Positions 35,163-42,751 are shown, counted from the first letter of the stretch. The stretch: DNA of 64,000 bases from Dyella subtropica (GCF_026283965.1 NZ_JAPDPD010000015.1:1-64000), one strand, 5' to 3'. Numbers and translations: made by a program. Notes: generated by a model from the sequence alone, not told the origin.

Positions 35163-36350
35163 CTAGTTGTGGCGAGAGGCTCCGAAAGGGTCGGGGTTCC
35201 ACTCACCGTACGTGGGCGGAGTGTACGGCTTAGAGGTCACCCGGTCACGAACACGACCGCCAGGACCGCCCCCTGAGTCCGCTACCGGCTTTTGAGCCTC
35301 GACCGCAGGCTCAGGCCTGTCCCGAGACGCCACCGCTTGATTCTGCGAGCTGAGCGGCTCCTTGAAGGGGTTGTAGACGCCACCCTTGGAAAACTGGAGG
35401 CACATCGAGTGCGGGACTTCGGCGCGCGTGCCCTGCTCTGTGTGGCACAAACAACGTTCCGCACCGTTGTCATCCAGATACGACACGCAAAGAAGGTCCG
35501 GCTTAGACACCACCTTCTGCTCATCAAAAATCGGCGCACTCCACGGAATACCGGCCACACGCGGGATCTGGCGACGCACCCACTCGTCGGGTGACATTGG
35601 TGCCTTCGCGTCAGCCTTGCCATCTGACCTGGCCCCACCGAGCGACATACCCACGCCCTTCCCGGCATCCGCTTTATCCGAAGCCTGGGCCGAAGGGGCG
35701 GCGGGTTCAGCACGATGCTTCACGTAGACATAGCCGCCATACAGCAGTGCCGGCACCGCCAGGAGAACAAGCGCGCCTTTCTTGACGTAAGAAGGAACGC
35801 GCGCTTCGGCGGTATGCATGACCGCCGACGTGTAACAGGCCTGCGCCTCTTTCGAATAGATGTGGCGCGTCTTGCTCTCCACCGAGCGCACAGAACCCTT
35901 GCTGGTCGGCTTCTCCTGATACTCCGGCCACTCGTAGCGCTCCACCATGGTGCTGCGAAACTTACGCACGGTGTGCACGTGTCGGTCGATCAGCTTACGC
36001 ACGTGCACATCGATCATCGACGGGTCTTGCGTGATCCACACAAAGTCGATCGCTAAGTGCCGGCTCTCGCTCAGGTCACGAATCCACGCAGGCAACGACG
36101 AAGAACCCGTGCGCACCGGAATAAACCGGTGTGCCTCATCCACATAGATGGTGGAGCCCGGCGGAAACGACTTCCAGTCCATCAGCTGCTCAACGGTGAT
36201 CGCTTCCGCGAGATCGGGCCGGAGGTCTTTGATGTAGAGCTGATAGCGAGGGCGAACATCGTTCGCATCCTTGCTCCGAGCGAGTAGCTCTTCCACCACA
36301 CCCAACGTCTTGCCCGCACCACGTAGACCACTACGAAGTTCAAAGCGCAT
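35163..36350 (-). CDS. Zot-like phage assembly ATPase (pI)
   Basis: The 395-residue filamentous phage assembly protein of the Zot (zonular occludens toxin) family has Walker A GLRGAGKT near residues 8-15, Walker B TIYVDEAH near 73-80 and one transmembrane helix (VLLAVPALLYGGYVYV) near 195-212, followed by an outer domain. It powers virion extrusion through the inner membrane. The ATG has a GGGAGCAG site; the reading frame upstream is not needed. It is downstream of the 231-bp repeat region. Confidence 0.9.
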   Translation of the reverse strand: MRFELRSGLRGAGKTLGVVEELLARSKDANDVRPRYQLYIKDLRPDLAEAITVEQLMDWKSFPPGSTIYVDEAHRFIPVRTGSSSLPAWIRDLSESRHLAIDFVWITQDPSMIDVHVRKLIDRHVHTVRKFRSTMVERYEWPEYQEKPTSKGSVRSVESKTRHIYSKEAQACYTSAVMHTAEARVPSYVKKGALVLLAVPALLYGGYVYVKHRAEPAAPSAQASDKADAGKGVGMSLGGARSDGKADAKAPMSPDEWVRRQIPRVAGIPWSAPIFDEQKVVSKPDLLCVSYLDDNGAERCLCHTEQGTRAEVPHSMCLQFSKGGVYNPFKEPLSSQNQAVASRDRPEPAVEAQKPVADSGGGPGGRVRDRVTSKPYTPPTYGEWNPDPFGASRHN

Positions 36351-36377
36351 AGCTGCTCCCTGTAGGCAGGACGATCT

Positions 36378-36886
36378 CACGCAAACTCGCCCGAACAAGT
36401 TCCGATGGAACTTGCCCGGTCGAGCCTGCACCGATCAACTCGCCTTGTAGATAGAAAAAAGCGGGGTTGGCGTGGGGGCCATGAATGTTGATCACATCCG
36501 AATAGATGTCTGGCCGCAGATGGTTCTGCTTTCGCCTTGCGTCGAGGTCAAAGGCGTAGCCGCGGGGCTTCGCCCCACACCCCTCTTCACCTTGTTGGCG
36601 GTGCCGTGCATGCAAACTCGCCCGAACAAGTTCCGGTGGAACTTGCCCGGTCAAGCTTGCGCCGGACAGTGTCGCTTCGAATGGCTTAAAAGCGAGGTTG
36701 GCGGGAGGGGGGATGGGAGGGTTAGCCCACCCTACACAGTTAGCCCCAACAGCCCTGCGCTTTCGCCCGGCTCCGAGATCAAGGGCGTATCCGCAGGGGT
36801 AACCCCTGCACCCCACTTCACGCTGTAGCTGACGCTGCGCATGCAAGACAGCCCGAACAAGTTCCATAGGAACTTGCCCGGTCAGC
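36378..36886. repeat. Three tandem approximately 231-bp repeats between pVI and zot
   Basis: A block containing AAGTTCC-N2-4-GGAACTT (a 7-bp hairpin) within GCCCGAACAAGTTCC and GGAACTTGCCCGGTC occurs near 36388, 36619 and 36852, a period of about 231 bases. Between copies another hairpin recurs: GGGGCTTCGCCCC (about 36573) and AGGGGTAACCCCT (about 36796). A long reading frame spans it only because the repeats keep frame. It is probably noncoding: a site for replication, packaging or transcript processing. Confidence 0.7.
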
Positions 36887-36914
36887 CCTGTCCGTGCATC
36901 GGCACATCGACCCA

Positions 36915-37202
36915 TCACGCCGCTTTCTTGTTGCGAACGAGGTTGGACACACTCGATACCGCGTAGCGCGCCGCGATGGCACTAAGCACCATCGTCACGC
37001 ATGCATCCATGCCAGTGAATCCGATGATGCCCAAGTAATAACTGGGTGCACCACCGAGAATGCCCCGGATCAGATCGCGAAAAGGTCCCACTGCAAACTT
37101 GTACGTGGTGAAGCTGAAGCCAAGCGAGAGCAACGCAGAAATCACGATGCTGCCTATGCGTGATTCCAGCACACCAACCAACCACGCGATGATTGCAGGC
37201 AT
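36915..37202 (-). CDS. pVI-like inovirus minor coat protein (DUF2523)
   Basis: This 95-residue hydrophobic protein starts MPAIIAWLVGVLESRIGSIV and has three predicted transmembrane helices, a length and topology typical of DUF2523/pVI minor coat proteins. The gene is directly after the adsorption protein and before the repeat region. It caps the virion end with pIII. The ATG is preferred over an upstream start because the upstream part overlaps the pIII gene. Confidence 0.8.
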   Translation of the reverse strand: MPAIIAWLVGVLESRIGSIVISALLSLGFSFTTYKFAVGPFRDLIRGILGGAPSYYLGIIGFTGMDACVTMVLSAIAARYAVSSVSNLVRNKKAA

Positions 37203-37212
37203 GTCTGCGCCC

Positions 37213-38643
37213 TCACTTATTCGAACGAACGCCGCCGATAATCTCGGCACACTTCCACGCCGTTAGCGCGAGAAGAAGGATGCGAAACCACGGGCCGTAC
37301 GTGCAGACCGGCCCCACGTCCGCATGAAAACTGCCGCTTTCTCCCAGCGGCACATCGGTGCTGTTGAACGGACACGACGTGCCGAAACCAAAACCGGACA
37401 TGTCCAGCTGCGAGGTATCACCTACCGTCTGATCCGGTGAATCCAGCTCGCCAACGAGATGCTTGCCCCCATCGGGCGGCTGACTGCCGTCGCCGGAAAC
37501 ACCACACTTCGCCGCCCACGTATTCCGCGCCACGGCACACATCACCACATCGCCACTGCAGGCCGGCGGCGCAGAAGGCGCACCCACCGAACCACAGGCC
37601 GAATCTGTGTACTGCGGGTCTTTGTTCGGCCAGTGGTCTTCCACGAACTTGTAGTAGTTGCACGCCGACGACGCCCACATGCAGTAATCCGGCAAGGACT
37701 GCTCACGCGGCGTCGCGTTGCCGTGTACATAATCCGGGTCAGGCTGGGTCTGCGGCAGCGTGGTCGGGTCCACACCGTAGCGCGGCGCAAGCTGCTGCTT
37801 GAGCGCATCCATGTCGTGCGCAATCTCGGGCGTGATAATCGACGCACCCGTGTTCGGGTCCGTCAGCATCTGCGGCCACCAGTCTGGATTCTGATCAACC
37901 AAGTCGCTCAGCTGCCCATCACTCACCGGCGCCGGGTCCGTCGTGTACGAAGGGTCAGGGGTCGTCGGGCCGCCGGATGGATACCAGTAAACGCTGGTGT
38001 CGAACGTCCGCGTAATCGCCGGATGACCGAATCTCAGCGTCTGATACGTGCCAGTGGACTGGCAACTAGAGTCAACACTTGACGGCACACAACCCGTCAA
38101 CTGGATATTGAACGGGCTCTCGTAGGCGCGCGCCTGCAAGATGGTCTGCTTTTCCTGAAGCATAAGCCCCGGCACCGAGCAGCCGTTACCACCAAACGCG
38201 CCCACCGAGGCGAAATACGGCCCACCCGCGCACGCCAGACTCGGCACCGTTTGACCCGGCTGCATCAGCTGACCGCTCACCGGATCGGTGTACCACTTGT
38301 AAATCTGGTAGGCCGTCAAGGCCGCGCCAACCCACGGCAACAAGCGCGAGCCCGCCGCAACACCTGCACGAAGAATGCCGCCCATGGTGGGGCCCGCAAT
38401 CGTCACCGCTCGCGTCACATACGCCGCGTCATTGGACGCCGCCAGCGCACCTGCATCGTTTGCGGCGAGACGCATCTCATACGTCACCTTTGTCGCGATG
38501 CCACCGCCCGGCGCAACACCGGTCGGCACCGTCGCAATCGGCGTCACCACCGGCATGGTTGCTGCGTGCACTGAAGCAACACACAGCGACAACGCGAGTG
38601 CGATCAGTCGTCGTGTGAATCCGCAGTAACGAAAAGTATCCAT
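37213..38643 (-). CDS. pIII-like adsorption protein of the filamentous phage
   Basis: This 476-residue exported protein has a signal peptide (FTRRLIALALSLCVASVHA) and a C-terminal transmembrane helix (FRILLLALTAWKCAEIIGG), the layout of pIII proteins that bind the host pilus and membrane. The middle has multiple cysteines and Pro/Asp/Thr-rich stretches. Position between the tiny coat gene and pVI matches inovirus gene order. Host range would be set by its N-terminal domain. Confidence 0.85.
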   Translation of the reverse strand: MDTFRYCGFTRRLIALALSLCVASVHAATMPVVTPIATVPTGVAPGGGIATKVTYEMRLAANDAGALAASNDAAYVTRAVTIAGPTMGGILRAGVAAGSRLLPWVGAALTAYQIYKWYTDPVSGQLMQPGQTVPSLACAGGPYFASVGAFGGNGCSVPGLMLQEKQTILQARAYESPFNIQLTGCVPSSVDSSCQSTGTYQTLRFGHPAITRTFDTSVYWYPSGGPTTPDPSYTTDPAPVSDGQLSDLVDQNPDWWPQMLTDPNTGASIITPEIAHDMDALKQQLAPRYGVDPTTLPQTQPDPDYVHGNATPREQSLPDYCMWASSACNYYKFVEDHWPNKDPQYTDSACGSVGAPSAPPACSGDVVMCAVARNTWAAKCGVSGDGSQPPDGGKHLVGELDSPDQTVGDTSQLDMSGFGFGTSCPFNSTDVPLGESGSFHADVGPVCTYGPWFRILLLALTAWKCAEIIGGVRSNK

Positions 38644-38699
38644 CCCGCCCCCCACATGCCCAACAAAACGAAGTAGCCGCCAAAATCAGCGATTGTCAT
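38604..38699 (-). CDS. Tiny hydrophobic coat-like protein (pVII/pIX-like)
   Basis: A 31-codon reading frame (MTIADFGGYFVLLGMWGAGW then ILFVTADSHDD) overlaps the start of the pIII gene in another frame. A GAGGAG ribosome binding site lies eight bases upstream. A single hydrophobic helix of about 20 residues fits pVII/pIX minor coat proteins, whose gene sits beside pVIII in inoviruses. Too short for automatic calling. Confidence 0.5.
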   Translation of the reverse strand: MTIADFGGYFVLLGMWGAGWILFVTADSHDD

Positions 38700-38741
38700 C
38701 ACAGGACTCCTCTTCCGTTTAGCCGTCTGAACACCAGACGA

Positions 38742-38771
38742 CTAAAAGGAAGGGGCGTAGCGCTCCGCCCC
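38742..38771 (-). terminator. Intrinsic terminator after the major coat gene
   Basis: On the minus strand, GGGGCGGAGCGCTACGCCCC forms a hairpin (6-bp GC-rich stem) and is followed by TTCCTTTT, just past the pVIII stop. A second hairpin (CGTCTG-AACAC-CAGACG, 38724-38740) follows. Filamentous phages use a terminator here to give high coat protein transcript. Confidence 0.65.
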
Positions 38772-38778
38772 CTCCCGC

Positions 38779-39009
38779 TTAGGCGATCTTGCTCCAGGCG
38801 TACTTCAGGAAACGGATGCCCGCCTTCGCCGGACCGATCAGATTCACCGCCACCACGGCGGCCGCCAGCACTGCAAGCGGACCGGTCACGTCCATGGAGG
38901 TCGTGGTCTGCGCCATGGCAGCGCCGCCAAACGTACCGCCCACGACGGCGGCGATAACGCTCTTGCGAACCCAATTACCCAACTTCGACAGTTCGAACTT
39001 AATGGTCAT
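38779..39009 (-). CDS. pVIII-like major coat protein precursor
   Basis: This 76-residue precursor has a signal peptide (KSVIAAVVGGTFGGAAMA), a short acidic or polar N-terminal mature part, one membrane helix (LAVLAAAVVAVNLI) and a basic C-terminus (AGIRFLKYAWSKIA) that would contact DNA. This is the classic pVIII organisation. A strong terminator follows. Confidence 0.85.
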   Translation of the reverse strand: MTIKFELSKLGNWVRKSVIAAVVGGTFGGAAMAQTTTSMDVTGPLAVLAAAVVAVNLIGPAKAGIRFLKYAWSKIA

Positions 39010-39033
39010 GTCAGTACCCTCTCTGTGTGAGTT

Positions 39034-39222
39034 TCAATGCAGGACTTTCCATGCGTAGGCGCAGGCCCAAAGTCCCCAAATGGCCAGACCTATTGCGGTC
39101 CCGTCGCTCACCGAGAGCGGCGGGATCAACATCGGCGCCTGGACATACGCCACCTGCGTGCATACGCCGTTTGCATCGATGTTGGCTTGATCGCACACCA
39201 CGTAAACGAGCTGTCCAGGCAT
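39034..39222 (-). CDS. Small inovirus membrane protein between pV and pVIII
   Basis: This 62-residue protein has a C-terminal membrane helix (AIGLAIWGLWACAYAWKV) and two N-terminal cysteines. It corresponds by position to the small ORF next to pVIII in other Xanthomonas-type inoviruses and could be a minor coat protein. It lies 15 bases downstream of the pV gene. Confidence 0.5.
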   Translation of the reverse strand: MPGQLVYVVCDQANIDANGVCTQVAYVQAPMLIPPLSVSDGTAIGLAIWGLWACAYAWKVLH

Positions 39223-39237
39223 CACCGTATCCCCCGA

Positions 39238-39519
39238 TTAACCGTTAGCCGCTGCCGGCTTCACCGACTTCACCGACTGCGAGATCGGGCGCAGCACCAC
39301 GCGGCTCATGGTCAGGCGGCCGTTAGAAACTGCGAAGGATTCGGGCTGAAGCTCGTACTCACCCGGCTGATGTTCTTTGCCCGGATCGACGGTGATCTGA
39401 AACGCGGTGGGCAGACCGTCGATTTCCAGCAAGCACCACTGCTTGACGCGATCACGTGTCACACCTTCCCACGTGGTCTGCACCTGCTCCGGCGCGCGAT
39501 CGAGAACTTTGATTTTCAT
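39238..39519 (-). CDS. pV-like single-stranded DNA binding protein
   Basis: This 93-residue beta-rich protein (MKIKVLDRAPEQVQTTWEGV) overlaps the rep stop by four bases. Position directly after rep, length, and a strand-rich fold fit the ssDNA-binding protein that coats phage DNA before packaging. Its C-terminus is Lys/Ser-rich and flexible. Family assignment is by context. Confidence 0.65.
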   Translation of the reverse strand: MKIKVLDRAPEQVQTTWEGVTRDRVKQWCLLEIDGLPTAFQITVDPGKEHQPGEYELQPESFAVSNGRLTMSRVVLRPISQSVKSVKPAAANG

Positions 39520-40472
39520 TGCTTGGTTTCCTCTTGGTCGATTCGATAGACCCACACCTCACCACCGGGGCCAATACACACACGCCAAGGCGAGGGGAGG
39601 AACTCGCCGGTAATCTTGTCCATGTAGCCGCCCGTCACCTTGCGGATATCCGCGCGACCTGAAAGCTCATCACGCACCCAAAACGGGGCCTGCCAATAAC
39701 GAAGGTGACGACGCGCATCAGCGTCCAGGCCACCACAACCGTGCATACGCGCGCCCTTCGGATAACCAGCAGCGTCATTAGCCGTAGTTTTGCTCGCGTA
39801 CTTCATGATGTAAGAGACGGGCTCGCGAGCCGTTTCCACTTTCGTCATCCCATGCGGCCACCAGCCCTGCGTGTCCACGAACGGGAGAAACTTGCCCTTC
39901 GGCAACCACAGAACAACGTGGTAGTGCATCGCGCCTTTCTTCGTCAGTTCAGCCACCCAAACGAAACGGCACTTGACCTTGCGACGTACACACCACTCGC
40001 GCAGTGCCTTGCGAAAACCAGTGAAGTGCCCGGGCCGCCAACCTCGAACATCGGCATAGGTCAGCGTGATGAACTTTTTGTTCCAACGCTGCGCTGCCAG
40101 CTCACTGTGCGCATCGAAATGCAACAAGCGAGCTGCGTGACCCACCGCGGTACGCATGCGCTTGACGCGCTGTGCATCACGGTTGATGAGCAGCTTTTCG
40201 CGAAGCGGCCGCTTGTCCGTGTCAGTTAGCGCCTTCGTGTCACTTGTTGCATTGTTGACAAGCCCCAGCCCCCCCGGCGCGCACGGCGCGCCGGGGGGGC
40301 TATCGCCCTGCCCCATTTTTGCCATGGCCCCGGCCTTTACCATTTCGGCGAAAGGAGCATCCATCGCGTTCTGCTGGGCCACGTACACACGGGCGCGACG
40401 AACGCTCTCACGTGCGCGCTGGGCCTCATAGCCACTCAACGTAGAACCAAACATTGGCGCTGCGTCAGTCAT
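39516..40472 (-). CDS. Rolling-circle replication initiator (pII-like, HUH)
   Basis: This 318-residue HUH endonuclease has the metal motif MHYHVVLWLP and catalytic-tyrosine region VSYIMKYASK, as in filamentous-phage replication proteins. It nicks the double-stranded origin to start rolling-circle replication. The start gives MTDAAPMFG and overlaps the upstream gene's stop. The N-terminal part (PPGAPCAPGGLG) is encoded by an unusually perfect palindrome described separately. Confidence 0.85.
   Translation of the reverse strand: MTDAAPMFGSTLSGYEAQRARESVRRARVYVAQQNAMDAPFAEMVKAGAMAKMGQGDSPPGAPCAPGGLGLVNNATSDTKALTDTDKRPLREKLLINRDAQRVKRMRTAVGHAARLLHFDAHSELAAQRWNKKFITLTYADVRGWRPGHFTGFRKALREWCVRRKVKCRFVWVAELTKKGAMHYHVVLWLPKGKFLPFVDTQGWWPHGMTKVETAREPVSYIMKYASKTTANDAAGYPKGARMHGCGGLDADARRHLRYWQAPFWVRDELSGRADIRKVTGGYMDKITGEFLPSPWRVCIGPGGEVWVYRIDQEETKQ
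40267..40301. repeat. Perfect 16-bp-stem hairpin inside rep
   Basis: AGCCCCCCCGGCGCGC and its exact reverse complement flank a 3-base loop (ACG), a 35-base all-GC hairpin. It lies in rep codons for a Pro/Gly-rich, apparently dispensable stretch. In single-stranded virion DNA it would fold strongly and may be a packaging or complementary-strand origin element. Confidence 0.8.
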
Positions 40473-40656
40473 CGCTGGGAGCGTCCATGTCCATGGTCGT
40501 TTCGACGTTGTCCGCCATCGAATCAGCGGCCAACTCGAGCGCGAACGAAAGGAAAGTCTGCCCATGCTCAGCAGCGCGGTCGCGAAGATCGCGCACATGC
40601 ACGACCAGCTCTTGAAGTTCGGCGGCCGTCACCGGCCCTGTGCATTCACTGAGCAT
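40465..40656 (-). CDS. Small inovirus early protein
   Basis: This 63-residue acidic, helical protein (MLSECTGPVTAAELQELV) overlaps rep and its upstream neighbour. Part of the leftward early operon of six short coupled genes. No family is recognised. Confidence 0.5.
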   Translation of the reverse strand: MLSECTGPVTAAELQELVVHVRDLRDRAAEHGQTFLSFALELAADSMADNVETTMDMDAPSDD

Positions 40657-40939
40657 CGTCTGTGTCCGGAAAGGTCAAAAGGAACGCGTGTATGCGCGCC
40701 ATGAGCGCGTCACGATTCGGAAGCGTTGGCATCGGTGCCGCCCTGCCCTGCTGTGCCAACCACTCGTTGTGATAGACCGTGGCACGCCAAGCGCGAACCT
40801 GGGCATGGAGCTGCGGCGGAATATCACCTTGGTCGGTGCGGCCGATGATGTTGGCGGCGGTCCGCAAGCCAGCGAGCATGCCTTCGGCGTACACAGTGGC
40901 AGCGTCAACCTCGATTACTGTGTACTCGCGCGCCGTCAT
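40646..40939 (-). CDS. Small inovirus early protein
   Basis: This 97-residue protein (MTAREYTVIEVDAATVYAEG) overlaps its neighbours by four and eleven bases. It is helical, with an Arg-rich middle. No family is recognised. The overlapping starts and stops, kept in one frame-coupled series, support translation. Confidence 0.5.
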   Translation of the reverse strand: MTAREYTVIEVDAATVYAEGMLAGLRTAANIIGRTDQGDIPPQLHAQVRAWRATVYHNEWLAQQGRAAPMPTLPNRDALMARIHAFLLTFPDTDDAQ

Positions 40940-41109
40940 TTGGCATGCACCGAAAGGCCGCGAACACGGCGCTTGTTTCGCAGGCGGGCGAAGCGGAGGC
41001 GGTCGGAAACAATCAGCCCACCAACAAAGGCCAGCGTCGCGCACACCACCAAAAGACTCAGCTCAGTAGAAAGCCGGTAGAGAAAGCCAGCGCGGTCGAT
41101 ACAGAACAT
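40936..41109 (-). CDS. Small inovirus membrane protein, early operon
   Basis: This 57-residue protein has one transmembrane helix (LSLLVVCATLAFVGGLIV) and a basic C-terminal tail. It overlaps both neighbours by ATGA-type junctions. It may be a superinfection-exclusion or assembly accessory factor; unproven. Confidence 0.5.
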   Translation of the reverse strand: MFCIDRAGFLYRLSTELSLLVVCATLAFVGGLIVSDRLRFARLRNKRRVRGLSVHAK

Positions 41110-41297
41110 CAGAGCTGCACTCCCTGCCTGGCGCACTCCTCGCGCAACACTTGCGCGAATCGAACCCAGGCATCAGCAAGTTCAAGCTTGCCAACGGCAC
41201 GCTCCGCCTCAGCCATACCGTCCACCGCAGTAAGCACAGCGTCCGCCTCATGAAACGTCAGCGTCAGGATTACGTCGGCTTGAAGGATGCGGTTCAT
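41109..41297 (-). CDS. Small inovirus early protein
   Basis: This 62-residue protein (MNRILQADVILTLTFHEADA) is mostly helical with several Asp/Glu. It overlaps the neighbouring genes at both ends. No family is recognised. Confidence 0.5.
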   Translation of the reverse strand: MNRILQADVILTLTFHEADAVLTAVDGMAEAERAVGKLELADAWVRFAQVLREECARQGVQL

Positions 41298-41488
41298 GTC
41301 CGCACCCCCGTAAGAAGGTCGGCACAGCGCTCCAATGCCTCTGCGTGTTCGATGCTCTTGCGAGGGCGAAGCTCCGCAAGACGAAACTGGATCAGCGCGG
41401 CGTCGCACTCGGCTTGCGGCCGGCGGCGTTCGCGCATCGCGGTATCGATGCGCTGCTCTTCCGCATTCAACGGCTGGGTGGTCCTCAT
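41294..41488 (-). CDS. Small inovirus early protein
   Basis: This 64-residue charged, helical protein (MRTTQPLNAEEQRIDTAMRE) lies in the coupled early series and overlaps both neighbours by four bases. No family is recognised. Confidence 0.5.
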   Translation of the reverse strand: MRTTQPLNAEEQRIDTAMRERRRPQAECDAALIQFRLAELRPRKSIEHAEALERCADLLTGVRT

Positions 41489-41604
41489 GACCGCACGCCT
41501 TCCAGCGTGGCCCGCTGTTGGGCAGAGAGATCGCGGAGACCGCGAACGAGGTAACCGGCCCAGAAGGCCAAGGCAACGAACGGGAGAGCGGCTAGCGCGG
41601 ACAT
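41485..41604 (-). CDS. First small gene of the inovirus early operon
   Basis: This 39-residue single-membrane-helix protein (MSALAALPFVALAFWAGYLV) starts the leftward operon next to the divergent operator region. It overlaps the next gene. Function unknown. Confidence 0.45.
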   Translation of the reverse strand: MSALAALPFVALAFWAGYLVRGLRDLSAQQRATLEGVRS

Positions 41605-41618
41605 GAATGGTCCCTTGA

Positions 41619-41689
41619 TGTCCCGAACTCGTGGACAGTGGGCGCATGTATAGTGGTCCGGGACATCCACTGTCAACAGGTTCGGGACA
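41619..41689. promoter_or_regulatory. Two-fold symmetric operator between the phage operons
   Basis: Two nested inverted repeats share one centre near 41654: TGTCCCGAAC (41619-41628) with GTTCGGGACA (41680-41689), and GACAGTGG (41634-41641) with CCACTGTC (41667-41674). A further CCGGGACAT half-site lies at 41658-41666. A rightward -10-like TATAGT is at 41649. This is very likely the switch region of the phage repressor, read in both directions. Confidence 0.75.
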
Positions 41690-42174
41690 TGAGCGCGTCA
41701 ATCACACTACTTGACAAATACAAGAAAGCCTGCGCCATAGCGTCAGACAACGCTTGCGCGCAGTCTCTAGGCGTTGGGCGATCTGCTGTCAGCAAGTGGC
41801 GAAACGGCGAAGGCCACCCTGACGCGGACCTCGTTGAGCGCATGTGCGAAGCAACAGGCGAATCAATCGCCCGATGGATGCCGCTCATCGAAGCCGAACG
41901 CGCGCGCTCCCCTGCTGTCCGAAAGGCATGGCTTCGGCTTGCTCAAATCGCTGCAGCAGTCGCCCTAACCGTAGGCCTGGTGCCGGCTCACGCCGAGGCC
42001 ATCACGACAGCTCAAACCGGTCTTTCAAATAGCCACGTATATACATTATGCGCAATTGCAGATGGGTTCGGCGGGCGGCCGGCACGCTCCGTGCTTTCCT
42101 TCGTTCCTGCAATCGGCTCTTTACGTTGTGCAGTAGCGGCAGAAACGCTGTGCAATCCAGGCAGCTTAGGCTGA
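41689..42174 (+). CDS. DUF3693-type phage regulator, C-terminus altered by integration
   Basis: The product as read in the chromosome has 161 residues. An N-terminal Cro/C1-like HTH (QSLGVGRSAVSKWRNGEGHP) and an AERARSPAVRKAWLRLA helix are typical of DUF3693 inovirus regulators, followed by a hydrophobic segment. The gene runs through the right attachment core, so the last residues after HVYTLCAI come from DNA outside the prophage. In the circular phage the reading frame would instead enter left-end phage DNA, ending near the ATG of the 34683 gene. Confidence 0.8.
   Translation: MSASITLLDKYKKACAIASDNACAQSLGVGRSAVSKWRNGEGHPDADLVERMCEATGESIARWMPLIEAERARSPAVRKAWLRLAQIAAAVALTVGLVPAHAEAITTAQTGLSNSHVYTLCAIADGFGGRPARSVLSFVPAIGSLRCAVAAETLCNPGSLG
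42029..42056. other. Prophage right attachment site (attR)
   Basis: The right 18 bases (ATATACATTATGCGCAAT) are identical to the right part of the site at 34586-34613. The left arm (ATAGCCACGT) differs, so only the core and one recombinase arm are conserved, as expected for XerC-type, phage-derived hybrid sites. The pair bounds a prophage of about 7.44 kb. Confidence 0.8.
42069..42107. repeat. 39-bp repeat, right copy (outside the prophage)
   Basis: Exact copy of the phage sequence found at 34624-34662. It lies outside the right attachment site and identity ends abruptly at 42107. This suggests that a second phage copy, or its remnant, once followed in tandem and was cut there. Confidence 0.8.
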
Positions 42175-42751
42175 TCAAGATTGTCGGGCGGCAGCTAATG
42201 CTGGCGTTTTCATCGCGAGCGCGGCCGAATCTATGCAACGGCGTCGACTCCTGCTTGCGCCAGTTCTGCCCTAAAACTTGGGCCATCTTTTCAACTTCCG
42301 CCACCACGGCAGAAACCTTTCGCATTTCGCGCATGCAAAGCTCAGCAGCAGATAACGCATGCCATGTCTGCCGCTGCCAAGCTGTTCATCACCGGGCGAA
42401 GTCAGGCTGTCCTACTTCTGACTTCGACACTTAAGTTTGCGCACTAGCGGCAGCTGGTCTGTGCCAATGCTGCACCTAAGGCTGGGCCGCCGATGACATC
42501 GGCACCTAAAGCTGTGCCAATGAAACATTGGTGACTCTGCTCACCTTGGCTCAGTCCTAGCCGCACTTTTCCACCGGCAGTTCTGGGCCTCGACTAGTTC
42601 CGTGGAAAACGTGGTGATTGATTGCGAATTCCGCTGCTATTGATTGCGAAAGTCCGGGTCAATCACTGAAAAAACGCCGTTCAAACTCGACGATTACGAC
42701 CCACCTCAGCTCCCTGTAATCTAACCCGAGCATTCTAGCGAGGCGCAGGTA
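42108..42751. repeat. Repeat-rich noncoding stretch (possible transposon end)
   Basis: Related motifs recur here. GCACCTAAGGCTGGGCC (42472-42488) and GCACCTAAAGCTGTGCC (42502-42518) are 30 bases apart. GCA[G/C]TAGCGGCAG followed by CTGTGC(C)AAT occurs at 42128-42156 and 42439-42468. No convincing gene is present beyond the prophage regulator tail. Spacing and repetition resemble transposase-binding arrays at tni/Tn7-type ends, but no terminus was defined. Confidence 0.5.

Noticed and set aside
36340-36918. 192-codon minus-strand frame spanning the 231-bp repeats
   Set aside because: It overlaps the zot start and repeats one short segment three times because the DNA repeats; no ribosome binding site supports it.
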